DNA of 64,000 nucleotides, from assembly GCA_016703265.1 (NCBI GenBank), contig JADJCK010000016.1, forward strand, positions 1-64,000, given 5' to 3'. The notes under the pieces are model-generated. The model was not told the origin of the DNA and did not search any database. It saw only the letters and a list, made by a program, of their open reading frames with translations. Below are positions 18,955 through 28,517 of this stretch, piece after piece (the stretch's first letter is position 1; the number at the start of each line of letters is the position of its first letter). The translations under genes and the position numbers were made by a program. Origin of the DNA: a bacterium. GTDB taxonomy: Bacteria > Krumholzibacteriota > Krumholzibacteriia > LZORAL124-64-63.

Positions 18955-19935
18955 TCAGTAGTCGAGTGTCTCTTCGATCGCCCGCGCCACGCGCCCGGCA
19001 CTGGGAATGTAGTGCTTCTCGCGCCCGAAGTAGGGCGTCACAACGTCGTAGCCCGTCACGCGCGCCACCGGCGCCTCCAGGTAGAGGAACGCCTTGTCGT
19101 TGATCAGCGCCGTGATCTCGCTGCTCGGCCCGAAGCTGCGCGGCGCTTCCTGCACCACCACGCAGCGGCCGGTGCGGCGCACCGAATCGCAGATGGTCGC
19201 GGCGTCGAGCGGCGCGATCGACAGCAGGTCGATGATCTCGATCGACGCGCCGCGCTTTTCCGCCACCTCGGCTGCCGCCTTCAGCGTCGGGCGCATCATG
19301 GCGCCCCACGAGACCAGCGTCACGTCGGTGCCCGCCTGCACCACCTGAGCCTTGCCGATGGGCAGCACCTCGGGCTCGTCCGGCACCTCCTCGCGGAAGG
19401 CGCGGTACGAGTGCTTGGGCTCCATGAACACGACCGGGTCCGGGTCGCGGATGGCCGCCGCCAGCAGCGCCCGCGCGTTTCGCGGCCCGCTCGGCAGCAC
19501 CACCTTGGCGCCCGGCAGGTGGGCCCACACGACTTCGCGACTCTCGCTGTGGTGCTCGAGCGCGCGGACGCCGCCGCCGTACGGCATGCGCACCACCAGC
19601 GGCAGCGTGATCTGCCCGTGCGTGCGCGCCCGCATGCGCGTGGCGTGGGCCTCGTACTGGCCCATCATCAGGTAGCTGAAGCCGCAGAACTGCATCTCGC
19701 ACACCGGCCGCAGGCCCGCCATGGCCATGCCGATCGAGGTGCCGAGGATGGCGCTCTCGGCCAGCGGCGTGTCCAGCACGCGCTCCTTGCCGAACTTCTC
19801 CAGCAGGCCGTCGGTCACGCGGAAGACGCCGCCGTCCTGCCCGATGTCCTCGCCCAGCACCAGCACGCTCTTGTCGCGCTCCATTTCCTGCACGAGCGCC
19901 AGGTTGATGGCCTGCACCATCGTCAGCTTAGCCAT
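18955..19935 (-). CDS. pdhB: Pyruvate/2-oxoacid dehydrogenase E1 component, beta subunit
   Basis: This 326-residue transketolase-fold subunit begins MAKLTMVQAINLALVQEM. It contains the TPP-activating Glu region VLVLGEDIGQDGGVFRVTDGL, LDTPLAESAILGTSIGMA, RMPYGGGVRALEHHSES and a C-terminal transketolase domain with DLLSIAPLDAATI. With E1alpha it forms the thiamine-dependent decarboxylase. Its start overlaps the E1alpha stop by 8 nt, so the two subunits are coupled. Confidence 0.93.
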   Translation of the reverse strand: MAKLTMVQAINLALVQEMERDKSVLVLGEDIGQDGGVFRVTDGLLEKFGKERVLDTPLAESAILGTSIGMAMAGLRPVCEMQFCGFSYLMMGQYEAHATRMRARTHGQITLPLVVRMPYGGGVRALEHHSESREVVWAHLPGAKVVLPSGPRNARALLAAAIRDPDPVVFMEPKHSYRAFREEVPDEPEVLPIGKAQVVQAGTDVTLVSWGAMMRPTLKAAAEVAEKRGASIEIIDLLSIAPLDAATICDSVRRTGRCVVVQEAPRSFGPSSEITALINDKAFLYLEAPVARVTGYDVVTPYFGREKHYIPSAGRVARAIEETLDY

Positions 19936-21031
19936 GGTCGGCCTCCTTGCCGCCGTCGAAGCGCATGTTGGCCAGGAACTCGGCGCGCTGTTCGTGCAGG
20001 TGCGGATGGTCGGTGCCGTATACGTGGTCGAAGGCCGTGTCCTGCGCCCAGTCGGTGGGCGTCTCGAAGGTGCGCACGGCCTGGTCGACCTGTTCCTTGA
20101 GCTCGGCGGCCAGCGCCGCGTCGCGCTCGTCGTCCCAGATGCCGCGTGCCGCCAGGTAGGCCCGGAAGCGGATGAGCGGCTCCTTCTCCCAGGCGCACTT
20201 CTCCTCGGCCTCGTCGCGGTACTTCTTCGGGTCGTCGGCCGTGGTGTGCATCATCAGGCGGTAGGTGACCGCCTCGATCAGGAACGGGCCCTTGCCCGAG
20301 CGCGCGTGGTCCAGCGCCTCGTTGATGGCCACCCACATCGCCAGCGCGTCGTTGCCGTCGACCTGCAGGCAGGGGATGTCGAAGGCGAGCGCCTTCTGGG
20401 CCAGCGTGCGGCTGGAGGTCTGCGCCGAGCGCGGAATGGAAATGGCCCACTGGTTGTTCTGTACGATGTAGACGACAGGCGCCTTCCACACGGCGGCGAA
20501 GTTGAGGCCTTCGTGGAAGTCGCCTTCGCTGGTGCCGCCGTCGCCGATGAAGCAGACGGTGGCGTTGTCCTCGCCATTGTAGCGGCCGGCGTACGCGAGC
20601 CCCGCGGCCTGCGGGATCTGGCAGCCGATCACCACGCTGATCGGCGTGATGCGCAGCGCCGGGTCGGGCAGGATGTTGCCCTCTTCCCAGCCGTTGTAGT
20701 AGAAGAGCGGCGAGGTGAGCGGCTCGCCCCGCACCAGCCGGCCACCGGTCTCGCGGAAGGCGCCCACGAACCAGTCCTTCGGCCCCATCGCCATGGCGAT
20801 GGGCACGCTGACGGCCTCGTGCCCGGTGTTGGGCGGGAACGTGCCGAGCCGGCCCTGGCGCTGCAGCTTGAGCATGCGCTCATCGAGCTCGCGGGCCAGG
20901 CGCATCCAGCGGTACATCTCCAGCAGGCGCTCGGCGGGCAGGCCGGGGTCCAGCTTCGCGTCGACCTGGCCCTTCTCGTCCAGGATCTGCAGGTGGTCGA
21001 CGACGAACTTCGCGACGGGTTTTCTCGGCAT
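19928..21031 (-). CDS. pdhA: Pyruvate/2-oxoacid dehydrogenase E1 component, alpha subunit
   Basis: This 367-residue subunit opens the operon. The thiamine diphosphate motif is complete: GDGGTSEGDFHEGLNFAAVW followed by QNNQWAIS. FPPNTGHEAVSVPIAMAMG and RETGGRLVRGE fit the E1alpha family. The phosphorylation-loop region SAQTSSRTLAQKA and YRLMMHTTADDPKKYR are also present. The start at 21031 is chosen for the AAAGGA upstream; the 20-codon upstream extension is poorly supported. The operon order E1alpha, E1beta, E2, E3, lplA supplies a whole complex plus its lipoylating enzyme. Confidence 0.93.
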   Translation of the reverse strand: MPRKPVAKFVVDHLQILDEKGQVDAKLDPGLPAERLLEMYRWMRLARELDERMLKLQRQGRLGTFPPNTGHEAVSVPIAMAMGPKDWFVGAFRETGGRLVRGEPLTSPLFYYNGWEEGNILPDPALRITPISVVIGCQIPQAAGLAYAGRYNGEDNATVCFIGDGGTSEGDFHEGLNFAAVWKAPVVYIVQNNQWAISIPRSAQTSSRTLAQKALAFDIPCLQVDGNDALAMWVAINEALDHARSGKGPFLIEAVTYRLMMHTTADDPKKYRDEAEEKCAWEKEPLIRFRAYLAARGIWDDERDAALAAELKEQVDQAVRTFETPTDWAQDTAFDHVYGTDHPHLHEQRAEFLANMRFDGGKEADHG

Positions 21032-21305
21032 TCGCGGTCCTTTGCGTGGCGCGGCCCCGCAACCGTCCCGGTCCGGGAACGGCCGCACAGGGCAACGGGC
21101 ACTGCGGCGGGCATCCGTGATGGGGGCCAGGTGCGCTCCCGACAGCGCCTTGCGGCGGGGAGGGCCGGCCCGGGAAGAACCGTTCCCATGATAGCAGGCG
21201 GGACCCCGATCGCCAATCCCGACACTGGCCCGGCGGCGGCCGGCCTGTTATCTTTCCGGCAAGCCACGGAACCGACACCGACCCTAGTTTTGCGGAGGCC
21301 CGGCC

Positions 21306-21818
21306 ATGCTCAAAACCAACCTCCTGGCAGCCCTGAACCAGCAGATCAACGAAGAGTACTACTCCAGCTATATCTACCAGGCGATGGTGGCCTATTTCGA
21401 AGACAACCATCTGGACGGCTGCGCCCATTGGATGCGCCTGCAGGCGCAGGAAGAGCACGACCACGCCCTGAAGATCTTCGACTACGTGATCAGCCGCGGC
21501 GGTCGCGTGGTGCTGGCCGACGTCAAGGCGCCGCCCAAGGAATGGGCCACGCCGCTGGCGGCGTTCGAGGCCGCCCTGGCGCACGAGAAGCTGATGACCT
21601 CGAACATCACCAAGCTGGCCGACCTCGCCCAGTCCGAGAAGGACCACGCCACGAACAACCTGATGCAATGGTACGTGACCGAGCAGGTCGAGGAAGAGGC
21701 CAACGTCGACGACATCGTCAGCAAGATCAAGATGGTGGGCACCGACGGAGCCGGGCTGTTCCTGATCGACCGCGAACTGAAGAGCCGGCCGGCGCCGACG
21801 GCGGGCGGCGCGGCCTAG
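21306..21818 (+). CDS. ftn: Bacterial ferritin (non-haem)
   Basis: This 170-residue four-helix-bundle iron store has ferroxidase residues in the FtnA order: Glu17 in NEEYYSSY, Glu/His in AQEEHDHALKIF, Glu in AHEKLMTS, and Gln/Glu in LMQWYVTEQVEEE. Family length is about 165. It is divergent from pdhA, with GCGGAGG before the ATG, and ends in a strong hairpin, so it is monocistronic. No Fur-box was recognised in 21032-21305. Confidence 0.93.
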   Translation: MLKTNLLAALNQQINEEYYSSYIYQAMVAYFEDNHLDGCAHWMRLQAQEEHDHALKIFDYVISRGGRVVLADVKAPPKEWATPLAAFEAALAHEKLMTSNITKLADLAQSEKDHATNNLMQWYVTEQVEEEANVDDIVSKIKMVGTDGAGLFLIDRELKSRPAPTAGGAA

Positions 21819-21847
21819 CCCAGGCAGCATCGCCGACGCAAAACAAG

Positions 21848-21875
21848 GGAGCGGTCATCGAGACCGCTCCCTTTG
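21848..21875. terminator. Bidirectional terminator after ferritin gene
   Basis: GGGAGCGGTC and GACCGCTCCC form a perfect 10-bp stem with a 5-nt loop; TTT follows on the plus strand and TTGTTTT on the minus strand, serving both convergent genes. Confidence 0.88.
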
Positions 21876-21896
21876 CCTATCACGTGCAGAAAGTCG

Positions 21897-23633
21897 TCAG
21901 CGCTGCGCCGGCACCCCGCTCGCCAGCGTGCGCGCCAGGCTCAGCAGGTCGTCGCGGTCCACCGAGAACGTGCCGGCAAAGCCGCCGTCCCAGGCCGACA
22001 TGGTCAGGCGGCAGGGCAGCGGCTCCAGGCCCTCGAGCGCCGGCAGCGGCGGCGCGCCCTCGACGTTGCCGGCCAGGCCGGCGAACCAGCGCCACATCGC
22101 GGTCAGGTCGCCGGCGATCACTTCCTGCACGTGGCCGTCGCCGCGCGCGGCCGCATCGTAGGGGCGGGGGTCCACCTTGCCGCGAAGATCCTCGTCGCGG
22201 CAGGCGGCGATCATCGCGCCCAGGGCCGCGCGATCGCTGTCGGCACTGGCCAGCAGGTAGTTGCCGGAGCGGGCCAGGCGGATTTCGGGGATGAGGCGGC
22301 TGAACAGGCCCGCCACCTGCGCCATCTGCACGGCCTGCGGCGAGCCAGCCGCCGCCGGCACCGGCGCCAGCAGGGCGTCCGCATCCAGGTTCACGCGATA
22401 GGACCGCACTTCGGCGCCCGGGAAGCCCTCGTCGGCCAGCGATTCCAGGCGCAGCGCCACCGGCAGCGCCGAGAGCCGGTCGAGCAGCCCGGTCACCCGG
22501 CGGAAGGCGTCGGCGCCGTCGCGGGTCTTCATCACGGCGTGCACCACGGCGCCGCGGTCGGTCACCTTCAGGCTCGCGGCCACCGGCTGCGCGGTCAGCG
22601 GCACCAGTCCCAGGTAGTCGCCGTACCACGCCTGATAGTCGCGCGCCGCGTCGGGCGGCAACTGCGCGGCCGTGCGCTTCATGTCGGACAGGTAGAGCGC
22701 CTCGAACACCGCGAACGGGCGCGTCAGGTCCATGGCCGCCACCTGCACCAGGTCCGAGCCGGGCGGCAGCAGCGACGTCAGCTGCGCCGCCTCGCTGAAC
22801 GAAGGCTGCGGGCCGGGCGACAGCTCGGACCCGGGCACCACCAGCAGGCGGTCCATGGTCACCAGGCGATTGCCTTCCCGGCGGATCGCCAGGTCGAGGC
22901 GCGTCACGCAGCGGGCTACCGTGCGCAGCGAGGCATTGACCGCCTCGGCGTCCTCCACGGTGATCATCGCCGGCAGCAGCGCGCCCGTGCTGTCGGGCCG
23001 TGGCGTGGCCAGCTGCATCATCCCCGTTTCCAGCATCGGCAGGCCCAGCTTCAGCGACAGGCCGAGGTCGAGCGTGGCAGCCAGCACGCCCTCGGGCAGG
23101 GGGATGGCCGTGGGCCGGGCCATCGGGCGCAGCAGCGCCGAACTGGAAAGGGCCGCATAGCCGCCGCTCTGCTGCAGGTTCACGAACGGGCTGCCGGGAC
23201 CCTGGAACTGCAGCTGCGCCAGGTCGCCCTGGAACGGGAAGACGAAGGTGAAGTCGGGCCCGCTGCCCAGCATCAGGCCGGCCAGGCCCACGGCCACGAA
23301 CAGGGGACGATCATGGTCCACCACGGCGGCGAAGCCGGGCAGGCCGTCGCCGAAGGCCGAGAGCAGGGAATAGTCGCGCGAGGTGGGCACGCTGCCGAAG
23401 GCGGCGGCCAGCGCCTGCCACTCGGTCTCGGCTGCGGCCAGCGAGGAGACGGCCACCACCAGGGCCGAGCCCGGGGCGATGAGGCGGGCGGCATCGTCGG
23501 GCACGACGAACGGCGCCTCGACACCTGGGGGCGCCGCCGCGGCGACCGCAGATACACCGCAGGCGACGAACAACGCGACAAACACCAGTGTGGCGGCGGG
23601 AGACTGCGGCCGGGAGGGGCGGCCAGCGTTCAT
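21897..23633 (-). CDS. Secreted protein of unknown function
   Basis: This is a 578-residue protein. After a 14-residue n-region a hydrophobic segment (about 15-34) ends in VSAVAAAAP, a signal peptide. The mature part is rich in Leu, Ala and Gly and has repeated patterns like APGSALVVAVSSLAAAETEW and LPPGSDLVQVAAMDLTRPFAV. These look like two or more copies of an alpha/beta module that recurs in DUF3352-type proteins; that assignment is a guess. Start 23633 follows AAGGA. Nothing catalytic was recognised and the neighbours give no clue. Confidence 0.75.
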   Translation of the reverse strand: MNAGRPSRPQSPAATLVFVALFVACGVSAVAAAAPPGVEAPFVVPDDAARLIAPGSALVVAVSSLAAAETEWQALAAAFGSVPTSRDYSLLSAFGDGLPGFAAVVDHDRPLFVAVGLAGLMLGSGPDFTFVFPFQGDLAQLQFQGPGSPFVNLQQSGGYAALSSSALLRPMARPTAIPLPEGVLAATLDLGLSLKLGLPMLETGMMQLATPRPDSTGALLPAMITVEDAEAVNASLRTVARCVTRLDLAIRREGNRLVTMDRLLVVPGSELSPGPQPSFSEAAQLTSLLPPGSDLVQVAAMDLTRPFAVFEALYLSDMKRTAAQLPPDAARDYQAWYGDYLGLVPLTAQPVAASLKVTDRGAVVHAVMKTRDGADAFRRVTGLLDRLSALPVALRLESLADEGFPGAEVRSYRVNLDADALLAPVPAAAGSPQAVQMAQVAGLFSRLIPEIRLARSGNYLLASADSDRAALGAMIAACRDEDLRGKVDPRPYDAAARGDGHVQEVIAGDLTAMWRWFAGLAGNVEGAPPLPALEGLEPLPCRLTMSAWDGGFAGTFSVDRDDLLSLARTLASGVPAQR

Positions 23634-23758
23634 TCCGGTTCCTTCCGAGGGCATTCGCGGGGGAGGGCTGCCTCAATTATACATGTTCACCGGCGCGGGG
23701 CCAGTGGTGCGCGCCTGTGAAGCCGCGTTTTACTCGATATTTTACGGGAGAAGCAGCC

Positions 23759-24551
23759 ATGCGACGTCTTGCCCTCAGCGCCGCCATCGCCCTCAGCCCG
23801 CCATCGCCCTCGGCGCCACCGCCGCCTCGGCCGCCGTCCAGACGAAGACCGTCACCTGGCAGCACGAAGGCGTCACCCTGGAGGGTACCTGGCCTGGGAC
23901 GACGCCCTGGCCGGGCCCCGCCCGGGCGTCCTGGTCGTGCACCAGTGGATGGGCCTGACCGAGAACGAGATGATGCGCGCCCGCAAGCTCGCCGAACTGG
24001 GCTACGTGGCCCTGGCCACCGACGTCTACGGACAGGGCGTGCGCCCGGCCGACACCGCCGCTGCGGCGAAGGAAGCCGGCAAGTACTACGGCGACCGCGC
24101 GCTGCTGCGCGCCCGCGTGGCGGCGGGCCTGGCCGAGCTGAAGAAGCAGAAGGGCGTCGATGCGCAGCGCATCGCAGCTACTGGCTACTGCTTCGGCGGC
24201 GGAGCGGTGCTGGAGCTGGCGCGATCGGGCGCCGACCTGCGCGGGGTGGTCAGCTTCCACGGCAGCCTCGACACGCCGCTGCCGGCGGCCAGGGGCGGCG
24301 TGAAGGCGAAGGTGCTGGTCTGTCACGGCGCGGTGGATCCGTATGTGAAACCCGAGGCCGTGACCGGGTTCCAGGCCGAGATGGAAGCGGCCGGCGTCGA
24401 CTACCAGTTCATCGCCTATGCGGGCGCGGTGCACGCCTTCACGCAGGTGGGCGCGGGCAGCGATCCGTCGCGCGGGGCGGCCTACAACGAGGCGGCCGAC
24501 CGGCGTTCGTGGCAGGCGATGAAGACGTTCCTGGCGGAAGTGCTGGAGTAG
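23759..24551 (+). CDS. Dienelactone hydrolase family protein, two apparent frameshifts
   Basis: From ATG 23759 (GGGAGAAGC upstream) the frame reads a signal peptide start, MRRLALSAAIALSP. It then moves to a second frame (AIALGATAASAAVQTKTVTW) at the CCC run 23797-23799, and to a third (YLAWDDALAGPRPGVLVVHQW) at the GGG run 23883-23885. Adding one base at each site gives a 264-residue exported alpha/beta hydrolase. It has the Cys nucleophile in GYCFGGGAVLE, Asp in GAVDPYV and His in GAVHAFT, the classic DLH triad. The substrate is unknown. Two indels 86 bases apart in one gene favour sequence error over decay because the rest is intact. Confidence 0.8.
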
Positions 24552-24567
24552 CGGTTTCCGGAAGCAT

Positions 24568-25191
24568 TCAATCGGTCGGTGGGGTGTCGACGAGCGACTT
24601 CTCGATTTCCCCTGCCGTCAGCAGGTCCACCGGCGCGCCGCGCTCCCGCAGCTTCTCGACGAAGATGCGGCGCAGGCGCGCCGGTTCGTTCTGCCCGAAC
24701 TTCGCCTTGCCTGTCCAGCCCTCGTTGATCACCCGGAACACGCCCACTTTCGCCAGCGCGCCGCGGTACATGGGCAGCGTGTGGTCGATGGGAATGTGCC
24801 GGCCCTCGGGCTGCATCTTGACCATCAGGGCCTGCAGCGCGCGCGCCTTGTACTCCGGGTCGTCGACCACCACCGCGTGCCCGTCGATCTCCACCGACTT
24901 GAAGAAGTGGGTGGCGGGGCAGGCGTGGTCGGGCGCGCTCCAGTAGCTGGGGATGAAGCTGTATTCCTTCACCATGGTGAAGCCCGCGCGGGGGGCGCCC
25001 TGCATCAGCGTGAATTTCTCGCCCGAGAGCGCGCCGTGGAAGACGATGTCCTGCCCGAGCGCGGCGAAGTTCAGCGCGATGGAGCGCGGCCGGCCGTCGG
25101 CGGTCACGAGGGTGAGGTAGCCGACGGCACAGTCGCGCGCCACCTCGGCGAAGAGGTCCGGGTCGCGGGATTCGAGTTCGACGCGTCGCAT
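24568..25191 (-). CDS. Pyridoxamine 5'-phosphate oxidase-like FMN-binding protein
   Basis: This 207-residue split-barrel protein has ARDCAVGYLTLVTADGRPRSIALNF near the N-terminus, FHGALSGEKFTLMQ and ATHFFKSVEIDGHAVVV, the usual pattern of the NimA/HugZ-like flavin-binding family. A C-terminal extension (about 150-207) is charged. The start is the ATG at 25191 (MRRVELES); the GTG three codons earlier is possible. It overlaps nothing and is separated by 16 nt from the convergent hydrolase gene. The reaction is unknown. Confidence 0.75.
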   Translation of the reverse strand: MRRVELESRDPDLFAEVARDCAVGYLTLVTADGRPRSIALNFAALGQDIVFHGALSGEKFTLMQGAPRAGFTMVKEYSFIPSYWSAPDHACPATHFFKSVEIDGHAVVVDDPEYKARALQALMVKMQPEGRHIPIDHTLPMYRGALAKVGVFRVINEGWTGKAKFGQNEPARLRRIFVEKLRERGAPVDLLTAGEIEKSLVDTPPTD

Positions 25192-25207
25192 GCCCGTCAC
25201 CGGCGGA

Positions 25208-25927
25208 CTACTCCGTCACCTTGATGGCCAGTCCCTGCCCGGAAAACACGATCTCGGGCGACACATCCTGCTGGTTCATCATGTTGCCGGCGTTGATGGC
25301 CCAGGTCGAGGTGCGACCGGCCACCAGCGGCGCGTTGCTGCGGACCACGTTGCCGGGCACCGTCACGTTCAGCTTGACGTCCAGTTCACCGATCGCGCCG
25401 ATCAGTGTCGTGGCCAGCTCGGCCTGCCGCTGCGACTGCTCGGCCGTCGGGGTCGGGGTCGCCTTCTTCGCCGCGGACGGGAAGTTGTACTGGCGCGAGC
25501 GCAGCACCAGGTTCCCGCCCTCGCCGCGCGCGATGCCGAGGCCGGCACCGCCGAGCGCGCCGGAGATGTCGTTCAGCACCCACGACATGCCCTTGAGGTC
25601 GCCGAAGGCGAGCGAGCACTTGAACGTCTCGCGGCCGGCCGCCGTGCTCTTCGCGAACGACGTCACCGTGACGCCGTGCCCGGCGCCGCGCTTCTCCAGG
25701 TAGGGCCGCGTGATGTCGGCATAGACGGGCAGCGCCATGCCCATGGCGTCGCCGCCGATCCGGTCCAGCTCGGTGCGGGCGGCCAGCACGTCGGAGGCCA
25801 CCGACATCGACACGGTGGCGGTGCCGCCGCCCTTCGCGTCGATGTTCACGTCGGAGCTGAACTGGACACAGCCGGCCAGCGCGCTCAGCGCGACGGCGGT
25901 CAGGACGGCGGGAAGCGTGCGGCGCAT
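25208..25927 (-). CDS. Lipoprotein of unknown function
   Basis: This is a 239-residue protein with a lipoprotein signal MRRTLPAVLTAVALSALAGC (Cys20 in the LAGC lipobox). The mature part begins VQFSSDVNIDAKGGGTATVSM, alternates short beta segments, and contains a Thr/Pro/Gln-rich helical region (about 165-190). The start at 25927 has GGGAGA upstream and places the charged n-region directly before the hydrophobic core. It lies 16 nt upstream of the flavin-binding gene on the same strand, so they may be co-transcribed. No family was recognised. Confidence 0.75.
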   Translation of the reverse strand: MRRTLPAVLTAVALSALAGCVQFSSDVNIDAKGGGTATVSMSVASDVLAARTELDRIGGDAMGMALPVYADITRPYLEKRGAGHGVTVTSFAKSTAAGRETFKCSLAFGDLKGMSWVLNDISGALGGAGLGIARGEGGNLVLRSRQYNFPSAAKKATPTPTAEQSQRQAELATTLIGAIGELDVKLNVTVPGNVVRSNAPLVAGRTSTWAINAGNMMNQQDVSPEIVFSGQGLAIKVTE

Positions 25928-26117
25928 CGGCAGTTCTCCCGGATCGTTTCGAGTTCCCGGATCGCATCGCGGCGGTCCGGGCAGCAGCCGCAAACCGGTC
26001 CCGCCTTGCCCGCCATCGCGATTCATGTTAGTGAAGGGGGCGTGCGCCGGCCATCCCGGCCCGGGCGCCGGCCCATGATCGCGCCCTGGACCCGCAAGCG
26101 CCAAGGAGAATCACCCG

Positions 26118-27479
26118 ATGTCCGCACGCCCGGCCAAACCTGCCTGCTTCAAGGCCTACGACATCCGCGGCAAGGTGCCTTCGGAACTGGACGCCGACCT
26201 GGCCTACCGCATCGGCCTGTCGACGGCCCGCTACCTGAAGGCGCGCACGGTGGCCGTCGGCCGCGACTGCCGGCTCAGCAGCGCTGCGCTGGCGACCGCG
26301 CTCACGCGCGGCCTGAACGACGCCGGCGCCGACGTGCTCGACATCGGCCAGTGCGGCACCGAGATGGTCTACCACGCCACCTTCGCGCGGGGCCTGGACG
26401 GCGGCATCATGGTCACGGCCAGCCACAATCCCATGGACCACAACGGGATGAAGCTGGTCAGGGACGGCGCCCGCCCCATCAGCGGCGACAGCGGGCTCGA
26501 CGATATCGGTGCCGGCGCCATCGACTGCGACCTGACCCCCGGCAGCAGGCGCGGCACCGTCACGCCCGCCGACACGCTGCCCGAGTTCCTCGACTTCCTG
26601 GTCGCGCAGACAGACCCGGCGCGGCTGAGGCCCCTGCGCATCGTGGCCAACGGCGGCAACGGCTGCGCCGGCCCGGTGGTCGCGGCGCTGGCCGGGCGCC
26701 TGCCGGTCGAGATCATCCCGGTCTTCGCCGAGCCCGACGGCAACTTCCCGAACGGCATCCCCAACCCGCTCCTGCCGGAGAACCGCAGCGCCACCAGCGA
26801 GGCCGTGCTGAAGCACGGCGCCGACCTGGGCCTGGCCTGGGACGGCGACTTCGACCGCTGCTTCTTCTTCGACGAGACGGGCGCCTTCATCGAGGGTTAC
26901 TACCTGGTGGGCCTGCTCGCGGCGGCAACACTGCGCAACCACCCCGGCGGACGCATCGTCCACGACCCGCGGCTGACCTGGAACACCATCGACATGGTCA
27001 CGCGCGCGGGAGGCGTGCCGCTGATGAACAAGACCGGCCATGCCTTCATGAAGGAGCGCATGCGCAGCGAGGACGCCGTCTACGGCGGCGAGATGTCGGC
27101 CCACCACTACTTCCGCGAGTTTGCCTACTGCGACAGCGGCATGCTGCCCTGGTTGCGCGTAGTGGAGGAGATGTCGGCCACGGGCCGCAAGCTGTCCGAC
27201 CTGGTGCGCGCCATGCAGGCAGCCTACCCGGCCAGCGGCGAGATCAACCGCCGCCTCCAGGACCCGGACCTGGCGATGCGCCGCGTGGAGGAGCGCTACC
27301 GCCCGGCGGCGGTGGCCATGGACCGCGTCGACGGTGTCTCGCTGGACATGGGCGCCTGGCGCTTCAACCTGCGCCAGAGCAACACCGAGCCCGTCATTCG
27401 GCTGAACGTGGAGTCGCGCGGGGACCAGGCGCTGATGGAGAGCAGGACGCAGGAGATCCTGGCCATGCTCGACTCGTAA
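26118..27479 (+). CDS. Phosphomannomutase/phosphoglucomutase
   Basis: This 453-residue alpha-D-phosphohexomutase interconverts hexose-1- and hexose-6-phosphates for sugar-nucleotide and polysaccharide synthesis. Motifs in order: KAYDIRGKVP, the active-site phosphoserine loop VTASHNPMDHNGMK, the magnesium-binding DGDFDRC, the sugar-specificity loop GGEMSAHHYFRE (GEMSAHH is the form found in bifunctional PMM/PGM), and the phosphate-binding RQSNTEP (RPSNTEP in many relatives). AAGGAGA precedes the ATG. It is a single gene, convergent with the radical SAM gene. Confidence 0.92.
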   Translation: MSARPAKPACFKAYDIRGKVPSELDADLAYRIGLSTARYLKARTVAVGRDCRLSSAALATALTRGLNDAGADVLDIGQCGTEMVYHATFARGLDGGIMVTASHNPMDHNGMKLVRDGARPISGDSGLDDIGAGAIDCDLTPGSRRGTVTPADTLPEFLDFLVAQTDPARLRPLRIVANGGNGCAGPVVAALAGRLPVEIIPVFAEPDGNFPNGIPNPLLPENRSATSEAVLKHGADLGLAWDGDFDRCFFFDETGAFIEGYYLVGLLAAATLRNHPGGRIVHDPRLTWNTIDMVTRAGGVPLMNKTGHAFMKERMRSEDAVYGGEMSAHHYFREFAYCDSGMLPWLRVVEEMSATGRKLSDLVRAMQAAYPASGEINRRLQDPDLAMRRVEERYRPAAVAMDRVDGVSLDMGAWRFNLRQSNTEPVIRLNVESRGDQALMESRTQEILAMLDS

Positions 27480-27493
27480 GCGCACCGCTCCCG

Positions 27494-28384
27494 CTACAGA
27501 CCCCGCCACTGCTCCGGGCGCAGCCGCGTGCGGTCGCGCCCGGCCAGCAGCTCATCCAGGGCGCGCACCGCGCCGTCGCGATCGGTGGGCAGGTTCAGGC
27601 TCAACGGCACGTAGTTGCTGGCGTGGTTCGAGTGGAAGCGGCAGCGCGTCAAACGACTGTCGGCCACCAGCGTGCGCAGTTCGGTGAGCATGCCCCACGG
27701 GTCCGGCAGCGTGAAGCGGCCGGCGTCGGCCTCGGCCGCCAGCGGCGTGCCCGGCACCAGCGTGGTGGTCAGCGCGCCGACGAACGGCGGGTCCATCGCC
27801 GTCAGCAGCCGCGCCGTGGCTTCGGCGTGCTCGCGCGAGCGTTCAACGCCGCCGATCCCCAGCATCACCATCACCGAATGCCGGATGCCGGCGCGGCGCA
27901 GGCGTGCCGCGGCCTCGACGGCGTCGTCGGCGCCCGAGCCCTTGTCCACGCGGCGCAGCACCTCGTCGTCGCCGCTTTCGGCGCCGTGGTAGACGATGCC
28001 GAGTCCCGCCTCGCGCAATGCCGCCAACTCGCCGTCGTCCTTGCGCAGGATGGTGCGCGCATCGCCGTAGATGCCCACGCGGCGCACCTGCGGCAGCCGC
28101 TCACGCAGCAGGGCCAGGATCTCGAGCAGCCTCTTCGTGGGCAGCACCAGGGCGTCGCCGTCACACAGGAACACGCGGCGGATCGGCTCCACGTCGCGAT
28201 CGTAGACCGCGGCTTCTTCCACGTCCTGCGCCACGACGTCGAGCGGCTTCATCCGGAAGCGCTGCACCGGGTCACGGTACATGCCGCAGTAGGTGCAGCC
28301 GTTGTGGCTGCAGCCGACGGTCACCTGCAGCAGCAGGCTCTCGGCCTCGCTGGGCGGGCGGAAGATGTGGCCGATGTAGTCCAT
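27494..28384 (-). CDS. Radical SAM protein (Elp3/HemN-like, CX4CX2C cluster motif)
   Basis: This 296-residue protein has three Cys of the 4Fe-4S site in GCSHNGCTYCGMY, spaced CX4CX2C (Cys25, Cys30, Cys33) rather than the common CX3CX2C. The GCSHN-CT-C-MY form recurs in a subgroup of Elp3-like radical SAM proteins. GIYGDARTILRK, VYHGAESGDDEVLRRVDKG and VMVMLGIGG follow, typical of the SAM-binding barrel. The C-terminal 70 residues match the PWGMLTELR and FHSNHASNY type seen in this group. The substrate is unknown. Upstream (28385-28670) contains an AT-rich segment and a candidate RNA on the other strand. Confidence 0.85.
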   Translation of the reverse strand: MDYIGHIFRPPSEAESLLLQVTVGCSHNGCTYCGMYRDPVQRFRMKPLDVVAQDVEEAAVYDRDVEPIRRVFLCDGDALVLPTKRLLEILALLRERLPQVRRVGIYGDARTILRKDDGELAALREAGLGIVYHGAESGDDEVLRRVDKGSGADDAVEAAARLRRAGIRHSVMVMLGIGGVERSREHAEATARLLTAMDPPFVGALTTTLVPGTPLAAEADAGRFTLPDPWGMLTELRTLVADSRLTRCRFHSNHASNYVPLSLNLPTDRDGAVRALDELLAGRDRTRLRPEQWRGL

Positions 28385-28482
28385 GCTGCCGCCGCCTTTG
28401 TCGTGAGCCGCCCCGGCCTCGCTGCACCCGGAAACCGGACAGAATTCGTACCTTCAAACGACCACAAATATCCAAAAAACCC

Positions 28483-28510
28483 TTGACCGACCTAAAGAAA
28501 TCTCTAAAGT
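28483..28510 (+). promoter_or_regulatory. Candidate promoter for a small RNA
   Basis: TTGACC (28483-28488, 5/6) and TAAAGT (28505-28510, 4/6) are 16 nt apart in a locally AT-rich stretch on the plus strand, with no plus-strand gene until 29964. Confidence 0.45.
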
Positions 28511-28517
28511 AAACCAC